The notes beneath the pieces were generated by a model. It did no database searches. It saw only the letters and a program-made list of their open reading frames with translations, and had not been told where the DNA came from. 64,000 nt of DNA from Lunularia cruciata (Eukaryota > Streptophyta > Marchantiopsida > Lunulariales > Lunulariaceae): assembly GCA_948567375.1 (NCBI GenBank), contig OX419758.1, positions 6,639,001 through 6,703,000 on the forward strand, in the 5' to 3' direction. The translations under genes were made by a program, and so were the position numbers. Positions 24,100-34,066 of this stretch are shown here, one piece after another (position 1 is the stretch's first letter; each line of letters starts with the position of its first letter).

Positions 24100-26250
24100 A
24101 CATTACAACTAATGTGCAATTAAGAACTGCATGCCCATTTGCCGCTAGTTCCACCACTTAACTTGTCTTTACATGGATACAAGTTCTTAAGCCACAAAAT
24201 TGTTCCTAAGTCTAAATTCTTTTTAGGCCAAAGGCATTTCAAGACAAAGACCTCTTTTAGGCCAAAGGTAGTTTTGAGTTGAAAGTATGTTCTACACTTA
24301 AATATTTTTCTATTGATTTGCATTTTGTCTAGAGTTTCCTTCTTTCTAAAATTATTGCAAGGAACTACACTTGCTCTTACAAAACTGGATCAATAAGTCA
24401 ATATTGTCTTGGTATTTGATAATCATCTCCATTAGTGCCTTCATGGAATCATTGAATTTATTTGAGGTGTGTTTGTGGAGTTTATCATACAAGTATTGCA
24501 AGCACTTATTCATGTAGACCTTAACCATCAATTCATGTGCCTATGATCTTGACTCCCAAGATTTTAGTTTCTCCAAGGAGGACTCCATTGCCTGCTTTGC
24601 AATTCCCACCAACCTACCTTGCTCCATCTCCATCTTTGCAAACATTGTGGTCCTCTTTGGTTGAGTTGCATCCGCATGTCCTTCAACTCCGCCAATACTT
24701 CTTCCCAAATGGAGGAGTTTTCTCATACTCATTCTTCCTCCTTGTCCTTGATCTTTTTGGCAAGCTTCTCGATTTGTACTCCTGCCATGTGTTGCTCTTC
24801 TTGATGTAACATTTTTTGTCACAACAGGTTACATTCATCTTCTTGATCCCTCCCTTCAAAGCATTGATCTTTTCTTCCTAGGCTTTCACTTGTTCCTCAA
24901 GTTGCCCTTTGTGTATTTGTTCTTCTTTGCAACAAAGTCATTCATGGTCTTGCCTTCTTCTGTTTTCTTCCTTTAATTTCTACTCCAAGGCCGCTTCTTC
25001 TTCCTTAAGCCGGCCTGCCTCCTATGCCAATTCATTGATGCATTTCCACACTTCCAAACGTTGGGCACAAACTTCTGCCAAGTTGTCTAGTGCCTTTGTC
25101 CTTTTTGCTAAGACTCCTTGTACCAAGTTTCTCCTTGTTAATTTACCCATGGCATTATTTGTACATGGGAAGGCTTTACTCTATCAATAAAGCCATTGGG
25201 GCTACCACATGAATAACTAGCTTGGAAGGAAGCACCATGACAATTAGTAAGGCCTCTCTCCAGCTAGAACTAGCCTCCTTCATGGTTCTATTTGACACCC
25301 AAAGTCCACTCTCATCCTCAATGATCTCAACAAAGAGTGAAGTCTTCTTGATCCTATCTTTCTCTCATTGTTGTCAGAAACTTTTTTTTCAATATCCCCC
25401 ATCTTGAAATCCTCCTTTTGCTTGAAGTTCTTCTTTCTAGCTAAAATTCACATTTAGCTTAAAGTTCTCCTCTTTCTTGACAAGAGCTTCCATCTTCTAT
25501 TATTTCTTTGGTCTTGAGTACTTTTTCTACCTTGATTGCTCCTCTTTTTTGCAATTTTGCTTCACCTACTTGTAGGAAAAAGGAAGATCTTGTTATCCTT
25601 GGGCTCTTCACTACCTTCTTCTTTGGGCTTAAAGGTCCAACTTTGTGGTTGTGCCTTCTTGGAGTAGATGTTCTTGCTTCTACCAAAAGATCGTCCCTTG
25701 CTTTTGGAGGTGTCATGACTAGAATAGATTGTACTTCTCTACCTTGGTCCTCTTTTGCCTCCTTGTTGGATGAGATCACAATTCAAGTGAAGGATTGTCC
25801 GTTGGCGGTGGGTATGGCTTCAAATTGTCCAACTTCATCTTCTTCTTCCAAATCTTCCATAACTTGGGTCTTCTTAGCCTTCTTCTTGGCCTTTACCTTT
25901 GGCTGAGAGGGGATTGTTGGCCACCTTTCCCTCACAAAAAGTTCTTCTACCAACTCCATTTGCCTCTTCTTCTTGAAGCCCAAGGTGTTGTGAGCTTCTT
26001 CCATTAGGATGAATTTTCCAATGTGGATGAATTTCACATTTGCCAATGCATACTTCCTTTTTCATCATATCCTTTTTCTTGAGATCCATCACCAAGTAAA
26101 AATTCACAACAAAGGAGGATACCGAGGTAACTCCTCTTTCTTTGTTTGTGTCCCTTGCCAATTCATGCACTCACCATTGAAACATAGCCATCCAATTCAT
26201 AGATATTTCTTTGTACATATACTTAAAGAAGATTGGTTGGTGTAACAATC
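24100..26250 (-). pseudogene. Decayed charged coiled-coil coding region between inverted repeats
   Basis: Several overlapping minus-strand frames of 87-106 codons (25783-26046, 25459-25779, 25874-26170, 24541-24822) share a Lys/Glu/Gln-rich composition with patches such as KVKAKKKAKKTQVMEDLEEE. On the plus strand the same DNA appears as Ser/Phe/Leu-rich frames, which are probably shadows. Stops interrupt every frame, so this looks like one old gene or transposon-borne protein that has decayed. No transposase, gag or known domain was recognised. Confidence 0.4.
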
Positions 26251-26284
26251 CAAAGATAAAAGAACATAAGATTGAAATTCCTAA

Positions 26285-26545
26285 TATCTGATGCTCCAAA
26301 GGAGCACCTTGACTTTATTATATAGTGGAGAAGATCCACTCCAAAGGAGATACACCCTTAGATTAGATACATGGTTGATGACATGTTGTAATTTTCCAAG
26401 GACAAGAGAAACACCAAGAGAAACACAAGACTTCATCCCTCAATACTCCAATGCCCCAAAGGAACACTTTTCTCTTTATAATATAATAAAGAGGATCTAC
26501 TCAAAGTGAACTACATCCTTGAATCAGATACATGGATTGGTGATA
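26285..26545. repeat. Tandem ~155-bp repeat overlapping the right arm
   Basis: The segment with CTCCAAAGGAGCACCTTGAC and ATACATGGTTGATGACATG is repeated about 155 bases later with CCCCAAAGGAACACTTT and ATACATGGATTGGTGATATG. Confidence 0.6.
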
Positions 26546-26966
26546 TGTATGCAAGCTCCACCCTAAGATTAGCTATATGGATTAGTGATATGTTGATCTT
26601 TGGACTTTTTGGTTGGTAAAATAAGTATGACCAAAAGGAATCTCTAGGGAATCTTCTTATAAGAAGCTCAAAAAAATATGGATGAGGTATTGTTGGAAAG
26701 CTCCTAATAAGACAAAAAGGGGAGAAAGCAACACCTTCTTCCATTTTGTAGGTGGGAAGTTTTCATTTTTTTAGGCCTAACTCACCTATTTAGGCCTCCA
26801 AAATTGGCTTAAAAGTTTTCAAGCATTTTTGGCCCCTACCCTATTAGTTGAAGTACTCTTTTGGTGACACCTCTATCTGATCTACTTAGACTATCAAATA
26901 CAATATCCCTCAAGATATTACCAAGCCCATTTCCACCTCTAGATAATTTGTCTAGCTAATGATATA
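26434..26966 (-). repeat. Right arm of the ~525-bp imperfect inverted repeat
   Basis: Reverse complement of 23537-24060. A further related fragment in the same orientation occurs at about 27050-27164 and continues at 33155-33360 beyond the LTR insertions. Confidence 0.75.
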
Positions 26967-27164
26967 ACACATGTGAGCCTTAGTTCTATTTGGTTCATCA
27001 AACAAGTTTGACCAAGAGGAATCTTTTCTAGAAAGCTCAAAATAGAATGGAAGTGGTATCATTGAAAATGTGTTGATGAGACAAAATGAGGGGGTGTGTA
27101 ATGTCTTCTTTCCCATAAAGAGGAGGAGGGGAGTTAGGATATAAATCCATTTTTGGAGACCTAA

Positions 27165-27343
27165 TGTAAAAGACCGAGGAGAGAAATAGGAGAATGGAAG
27201 ATCAAAGTGAAAAATCACATTAGGACTCTTGAATGAGGGAAACTACAAATGCCTAGCATGAGTTTAGGCTTTGGTATTTACAGGGAAGCATGCAAGGCTG
27301 TTGAGAATTTTATCAAGAAACTTTTTAAAAACTATCTTCTTAG
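27165..27343 (-). repeat. Solo LTR, 3' portion (split by the gypsy insertion)
   Basis: The reverse complement matches the 3' part of the LTR at 27344-27755: TGCTAGGCATTTG, CATTCTCCTATTTCTCTCCT and a terminal TCTTTTACA. It begins at 27165 with TGTAAAAG, directly preceded by CCTAA (27160-27164). The 5' portion of the same LTR is at 32857-33154. Confidence 0.85.
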
Positions 27344-27755
27344 TGTAACAATATGGAGTTTAGCGACAAAGTTAGTAGGGCTAACAAAGTAGCAAATAAG
27401 ACAAATTAGCCTAGAATACTCTAGAAGTATCTAGGAAGCTTCTTGGGAAGCTTTGCAGCTAGCTTAACTTGCACTCCAAGTAGGTAACTTCTAGAAGCTT
27501 CCAACTAACTTAACTTGCACGCCAAGTAAGTAGCTCCTAGAAGGAAGCTTCTTAAGAAGCTTCCCACTTAACTTGGCTTGCACTCCAAGAAAGTGGCTCA
27601 AGGAAGCTTCTTGAAAAGATTCTCAAGAGCCTTGTATGATCCCTATAGATACAAGAGCCAAAACTTATGCTAGGCATTTGGAGTTTTCCCACATTCAAGT
27701 GTCAGAATGTGAGTTTCCATTCTCCTATTTCTCTCCTTGGTCTTGGTCTTTTACA
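27344..27755 (+). repeat. 5' LTR
   Basis: 412 bp, begins TGTAACAATATGG and ends TTTTACA. It contains repeated AAGCTTC-type palindromes between about 27430 and 27630. Confidence 0.93.
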
Positions 27756-27756
27756 T

Positions 27757-27768
27757 TGGTATCAGAGC
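27757..27768 (+). promoter_or_regulatory. Primer binding site (initiator tRNA-Met)
   Basis: TGGTATCAGAGC, one base after the 5' LTR. This is the standard plant complement to the 3' end of initiator tRNA-Met, used to prime minus-strand DNA. Confidence 0.92.
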
Positions 27769-28139
27769 AAGAATGGGATGGATGGAATTTATGGACCACC
27801 AAATCCACTTCCACCAAACCATTGGGGTTTTTGTGTCCAAGTACTACCCAAGCATCATTTCACACAATTCATCACCTCATGCTTTGGACAAGATTTTTTC
27901 CATATGATCGCCATATCTAAGGAACCCTTGGTGCTTCTGATTGTACCTTATGGAGAACGGTCAATGTGTTGCTTCTATGTGTTAATAAATTAGATAGATT
28001 AGGAGTGGTGTGATAGAGTAGCAACCATGGCGGCAATGCCAGAGGTTATCCTTACTATGTAGCAACAAATCAAGCACCTTACTTGATTGTTGGATGAATG
28101 AGAGCTTCAACGATAAGAGCACATAGAGAGAGTACCAAT

Positions 28140-31100
28140 TAAAGAAGGAGAAGATCAAATATGATTCCCTAAACCCAAGGTATTTGAAGGCAAGAATCTT
28201 TCGGATGTAGTAGAGAATTTTGTGTTTGACTGTAAACATTACTTTGAAGCTACCAATCTACAAGATGAGCAAAAGCAGATTCTCTTGGCTTCTAGCCAAT
28301 TGGATGGAGTAGCAAAGCTATGGTGGAGATTCTGAGTGGAGCAAGCTGAATGACAAATTGTTGCACCAATATTGATATGGGTAAAATTCAAGAGTGCAAT
28401 AATTAGTCGGTTCTAAGTTATAAATGCCACACGAGCTGCACGAGATAGGTTGGCAGAGTTGAAACTTATTAGCTCTATAAGAAATTACATCACGTAATTC
28501 CATAACATCATCATGAAAATTCCAGATATACTAGAAGGTGAAGCTCTAGATTGATTTGTGAGGGGTTTGAAGTCAAGAACCAAATTAGAGGTAACCATGC
28601 AAGAACCACAACACTTGGAGGAAGCCATGCGGTTGGCCAAATATTTTGATTCCTTGGTTGCAACAACTTGGTCTTGACCTTGACCTCCATAAAACCTATT
28701 GATACACTACACATGGATGGAGAAGTTGGCACCAATGGAAATTGATTCCATTCAACGGAGATCACTTGGCACTACAGATAGAGAGAAATTGTGATGAAAT
28801 TGAGGTTGTTTTTATTATCACCAATTAGAACATTGCATTGCTAAATGTCCACTCAAGAATGGGCAATCTCGACAAGTTGCTCAAATGGAGTTTGTGGAGT
28901 AGAACAATCAAGGAAACAAGGAATCCCAATAAGAGATTTTGAGCTGCTTATTGGGAGGAGCTTGATTAGTTCCAATGGGATTGAAAGCTTGACCTATGCA
29001 AGTTTGCTTCACTTACAAGGTATGATATCTAATCAGGGTTGTAGGATTTTGGTTGATTCAGGAAGCTCAAAGAATTGCATGTCTATGCAAGTAGCAAAAG
29101 AATTGGGTATTCCTATCAAGCTTGTAATTGGAAGTAGATTGATGATGGCACATGGTAGAAAGTGTTTTGCATTTTGTACCTCGCATCTTGCTACCTTCAA
29201 GATTGGAAAGGAGTATTTGGAGTGTATGAGGTTTGTAAGGGCACCTCTACACTATGATATTATTCTAGAACTACCTTGGCTTGAATGTCATAAGGTTCAA
29301 TTTGATTGGAACCGATGACAAATTCAAGTACAACAATAGGGTAGGAATTTTTGATTAGGTTGTTTGGCACCTCTGAGTAAGACACCTAAAACTAGATGGG
29401 AATTTTGTTGAAACGGTAACCATAGAGCAAGCCTTGAAGGAAGATAAGTCCCAAGATGGGAAGTTGACAAGGAAAGCAACCATGGAGTAAGCTTTGAAGA
29501 AATATGAGTCCCTAGATGGGAAGTTTGTTAGTGAAGCAGCCATAGAGCAAGCTTGGAGGAAGATAAGTCTATTTTTGTGATGTGGATCAAGTTAATTGCA
29601 CAAGCACAATCAGAGGAAGGCCAAGAGCCTCATCAAGCAACGGTTGATCAGATAATTCAAGAGTTTGCATATGTGTTTCTGGATGATCTACCAAAGGGAT
29701 TTCCCTCTGATTGTGGTATGCTCTTCAAGATTGAGTTATTGCCAAGGAGTACTCCAATGAGTAGACCAATCTATTGGCTCTCACCAAAGGAGTTGGAGGA
29801 GTTGTGAATGACACTTATAGAGTTGTTGAAGAATGACTTCATATGACACAATACCTCTCCTTGGAGCATCGAAACTATTTGTTCCAAAGAAGGATGGAGG
29901 ACTTTGTTTTTGTATTGATTATCGTGGACTCAATAAGCAAATAGTGAAGAATGCATATCCCTTACCTTGGATTGATGACTTGCTTGATCAACTGAGTGGA
30001 GCATGATACTTTTCCATGTTGGATCTTCATAGTGGCTATTGGAAAATCCCTATTGATAGGGAGGATGTGCAAAAGACTACCTTTCGCACAAGGTATGGAC
30101 ATTTTGAGTAGAGAGTTCTCCATTTTGGGCTCACTAATGCTCCAATAATCTTCATGGATTAGATGCATCAAGTCTTAGATGAACTATTGGATTGGTACGT
30201 GGTGGTGTTCTTGGACGATATCTTAATCTATAGCAAGATAGAGGCAAAACATGTGAATCATGTGCGAGAAGTCCTAATACAACTATAACAATGAAAATTT
30301 TATTGCAAGAAGTCAAAGTGTACCTTTTGGTAGAAGGAAGTCACCTTCTTGGATTACAAGATCTCATCATCACAATAATGGGTGGTTCATCCATTATTAT
30401 GCTCATGTGGTTGCACCATTGATTGACCTCTTGGGGAAGAGCTTGAGCTTCCAGTGGACCACCAAGCATGAAGAAACATTCCAGAAGCTGAAACATATGG
30501 TGTCTTCAAGACCCATCCTTCAACCATATGATCATCAACTACCTTGTGTGGTTGATTTTGATGCTTCTAACTTTGCAGTTGGAATAGTATAGCAATAGGA
30601 ATTCCCAAATGGACTACATCCCATTGCCTTTGTGTCTTGCCGACTAAATACAGTTGAAAGAAATTACTCTGCTCGAGATTGAGAGCAACTTGCAATGGTA
30701 TATGCCACCAAGGTATGGAGACATTATCTCTTGGGGAAACAAATGATCATGCAAATAGATCACAAACCATTGTTGCAGACCTTACACTTAGAACACATGA
30801 AGAGTCAACATCATCAATGGGAGGAGCAACTCCAATTGTTTGACATCAAACTTGAGTACAAACCAGGTCAATTTCATATCATCCTTGATGCTCTATCACG
30901 ACAACCTGATCTGAAGTCTCTTCTTCTTATCATGGCAGCAATTACAATGGTGGCAATTGACTCCAAGGTCCAAAATGAGTTTTGGTCAGTTCTACAATAA
31001 GATCCCTTCTTCCAAATGGTACATGGTCATCTTACAACATATGACAAGGAGTACAACACCTTCTCCTTCAAGGAATGCCTTCTATTCCATGAGGACCGGA

Positions 31101-32430
31101 TCTATGTTCCAGCCAAAGGTGATCTCCGACTTGTGTGTCTTTAAGAAGCCCATAATTTACCAATAGTTGATCACATGGGTGTGGACAAGACCTTGGGTAC
31201 ACTCCAACGCCAATGGTGGTGGCCCAATATGACACAAGATGTTTGAGAGTTGGTCTGATTGTTTGAAAGCTGCCAACGCAACAAGGCCAACAACCAAAAG
31301 TCTAGTGGACTCCTTCAAACACTTCCCATTCCATCCGTTTGATGGGCATAGGTGAGCTTGGATCTCATCACATCCTTGCCCAAGACAAAGCAAGGACACA
31401 CACCAATTGTGGTGTTTGTGGATAAGCTTAGTAAGAAAATCCACTTTGCACCCACCTTTGATACCGTGGATGCTCTAACCTTAGTGCAAATCTACTTTAA
31501 CAATGACTTCAAGCATCATGGGATGGCACATGTACTCATCTCCGATCGTGATCCTCAATTCACTAGGAAGTTTTGGCAAGCACTCTTTCAGATACTTGGC
31601 ACCAAGCTTGCTTTGTCCACGGCCTATCATCCTCAAATTGATGGACAAACCAAACATTAAAATTGTACCTTGGAAGATATGATGCGTGCCTTCATTGATA
31701 TCTACCATACCAATTGGGATGAATGTCTCGCAATTGCAGAATTTGCCTACAACAATTCCAAACAGGCAAGCACCGAATTTTCTCCTTTCTTTCTCAGTTT
31801 TGGCCAAGATCTACTTTTTCCAAATTTTCTTCTTGCTCTGCCTCCATTTTAGGTCCCTCATACTTCAACCTTCTTGACCACCATCTCCCAATCTCTCCAA
31901 TAAGTCAAATCTCACCTCCTTGTTGCCCAGAATTGTCAAAAACAATATGCAGACCACAATCATTGTGATCTCACCTTTGAAGTTGATGATAAATTCATGC
32001 TATCCTTTAATAACCTACCCCTCCCACTTGATATCCAAGTTCATAAAATTGCCCCTAATTGGATTGGACCCTTTGATGTCACCCAAATTGTCTCTCCTAT
32101 TGCTTATTAAATTGCCTTGCCTTGTCATTATACGCATCCATCATGTCTTTCATGTTTCCAAGTTCAAACCCTTTGTTCCTAACCCCTCTTCTTTTTCCTC
32201 TTGAGTCCAACCTCCCCCTCCTCTTGTCCCTATCAATGATCATGAGGAGTACAAAGTTGATCATACTCTTGCGCATCGCCACATTCAACGAGGCCGTCGA
32301 CAACATACGGAGTACAAGGTCCTTTGGAAAGGGTATCCCCTTCATGATGCCACATAAGAACCTCTTTCTCATCTCTAAAATGCACAATTGGCAATCCAAG
32401 AGTTTGAAGCTTCATTGGCGACGAGGATGT
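28140..32430 (+). pseudogene. gag-pol coding region of the gypsy element, with stops
   Basis: Recognisable parts in order: a gag segment at about 28160-28690 (KPKVFEGKNLSDVVENF, KLWWRF); a damaged zinc knuckle near 28805-28855; retropepsin-like protease at 28845-29318 with LVDSGSSKNC; reverse transcriptase at about 29605-30330 with a start resembling EFAYVFLDDLPKGF, and FLDDILIYSK near 30210; RNase H at about 30407-30920 (VDFDASN, DHKPLL, LDALSRQPD); integrase at about 31150-31660 (VFVDKLSKK, LISDRDPQFT, AYHPQIDGQT); and a chromodomain at about 32236-32420 (EYKVLWKGYP). Stops interrupt gag, RT, integrase and the chromodomain, several of them where Trp or Gln would be expected, consistent with C-to-T decay of methylated DNA. 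Confidence 0.9.
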
Positions 32431-32438
32431 CACCAACT

Positions 32439-32453
32439 AGGGGTGGGGGAATA
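32439..32453 (+). promoter_or_regulatory. Polypurine tract
   Basis: AGGGGTGGGGGAATA immediately precedes the 3' LTR, the expected place for the plus-strand primer. Confidence 0.85.
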
Positions 32454-32856
32454 TGTAACAATATGGAGTTTAGCAACAAAGTTAGTAGGGCTAACAAAGT
32501 AGCAAATAAGAAAAATTAACGTAGAATATTTCAGAAGTATCTAGGAAGCTTCTTGGGAAGCTTCCCAGCTAGCTTAGCTTGCACTCCAAGTAGGTAGCTT
32601 CTAGAAGCTTCCAATTAACTTAGCTTACACGCCAAGTAAGTAAGGAAGCTTCTTTCAAAGCTTCCTAATTAACTTGGCTTGCACTCCAAGAAAGAGGCTC
32701 AAGGAAGCTTCTTGAGAAGCTTCTCAAGAGCTTTGTATGATCCCTATAAATACAAGAGCTAAAGCTCATGCGAGGCATCTGGAATTTTCCCACATTCAAG
32801 TGTCCCAATGTGAGTTTCCATTCTCCTATTTCTCTCCTTGGTCTTGGTCTTTTACA
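32454..32856 (+). repeat. 3' LTR
   Basis: 403 bp, begins TGTAACAATATGG and ends TTTTACA. It differs from the 5' LTR by substitutions and small indels, so the insertion is not recent. Confidence 0.93.
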
Positions 32857-33154
32857 TTTAGAGAACAAGCCAAGCTAATCGTGAAGCTTCTCAAGAAACT
32901 TTCTTTTAGAAATCACCTACTTGGCTTGCAAGTTAAGCTTGTTGGGAAGTTTCCCAAGAAAATTCCTTCTAGAAGCCACCTACTTCGCATGCAAGCTAAG
33001 CTAGCCAAGAAGCTTCCTCTTAGAGGTCACCAATTAGAAGGCACCAAGTAGCTTCTTAGATCCTTCTAAAATATTCTTATTCTTTGGGTTAATTTGGCCT
33101 ATTTGTTACTTCATTAGTCTTGACTAACTCATTCATAGACTCCATATTGTGACA
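32857..33154 (-). repeat. Solo LTR, 5' portion (split by the gypsy insertion)
   Basis: The reverse complement begins TGTCACAATATGGAGT at 33154, as in the gypsy LTRs, and continues through AAGCTTC-rich sequence. It is followed on the plus strand by CCTAA (33155-33159), identical to the bases before 27165. Confidence 0.85.
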
Positions 33155-33360
33155 CCTAATTCTTTTATTTATGCCTCTAAAATTAGCTCTAAATTTTTTT
33201 AGTGTATTTCTAGCCTCTACACTATTAGTAGAAATCCTCTTTTGGTGATTCCTCTATCCAATCAACTTTGACCATCATATATAAATCTGAAAAGATATTA
33301 ACAAGCCAATTTTCACCGTTAGCTAATTTGTCTAGCTAATTGTATTATGCTTGGTTATTG
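33155..33360. repeat. Continuation of the repeat unit interrupted by the LTRs
   Basis: Resembles 26770-26966 (CTCTTTTGGTGA..CCTCTAT, AAGATATTA..AAGCC, TTGTCTAGCTAAT). It is the far side of the sequence into which the solo LTR inserted. Confidence 0.65.
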
Positions 33361-34066
33361 TTTAGATAAGTTGTTCATTTGGACTTAAACAACTCCATAA
33401 CAGATTTGGCTAGGACCTTTCATGCATGATCCTTGTATCCAAGAATATACCAACCAATTTGGGTCTTGTCATCCTTAAAGGCTATCTTGAATTGTGCTCC
33501 ATGCTCGAGTCTAGACAAGTCCAAGTAGAATCCAATGTCATGGCATTTAGGGGAGTATTTTTTGGCCCTAACACTCTCCATCAATGTTCCTCTATCCAAG
33601 CAAAGAGATTTATTTGTAGGTTCTCTGTCCTTGGATTTATATTCTCTCTTATCTCATGCAGCATTGCATGATCACTCACCTTCAAATTCCACATCAAGAA
33701 TTCTACCTTCTTGCTGTTTAGATAAGTTGTGGACTTAAAGAACTCCATAACAGATTTGGATAGGACCTTTCATGCAGGATCCTTGTATCTAGGAATGATC
33801 AACCAATTTTGGTCTTGTCATCCTAAAAGGCAATCTTGAATTGTCTTCCATGCTCAAGTCTAGGCAAGCCCAAGTAGAATCCAATGTCATGGCATTTGGC
33901 GGAGAATTTTTTGGCCTCAACACTCTCTATCAATGTTCCTATATCCAAGCAAAGAGATTTCTTCTTAGGTTCTTTGTCCTTGGATCCTTATTCTCTCTTA
34001 CTCATGCAACATTGCATAATCACTCAACTTCCAATTCCACATAAAGAATTCCACCTTCTTGTTGTG
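33361..34066. repeat. Tandem duplication, ~350-bp unit, two copies
   Basis: 33361-33716 and 33717-34066 both begin TTTAGATAAGTTG and share AACTCCATAACAGATTTGG, AGTAGAATCCAATGTCATGG and AAGCAAAGAGATTT. The minus strand has protein-like stretches in both copies, but no domain was recognised. Confidence 0.85.

Larger units (their letters stand above)
27344..32856 (+). mobile_element. Ty3/gypsy LTR retrotransposon, chromovirus type, decayed
   Basis: Complete structure: 5' LTR, initiator-Met-type primer binding site, gag, protease, reverse transcriptase, RNase H, integrase, chromodomain, polypurine tract and 3' LTR. The order RT-RNase H-integrase defines Ty3/gypsy, and the chromodomain after integrase places it among the chromoviruses. 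Flanking bases CTTAG (27339-27343) and TTTAG (32857-32861) match at four of five positions and are the likely target duplication. Many in-frame stops make it non-autonomous. It inserted into an older solo LTR of its own family, in the opposite orientation. Confidence 0.93.

Noticed and set aside
24537-26245. Plus-strand Ser/Phe/Leu-rich frames of 60-130 codons
   Set aside because: They mirror a Lys/Glu-rich minus-strand coding remnant; composition is that of an antisense shadow.
31481-31807. 108-codon minus frame in the gypsy integrase region
   Set aside because: Antisense to a clear integrase domain on the plus strand.
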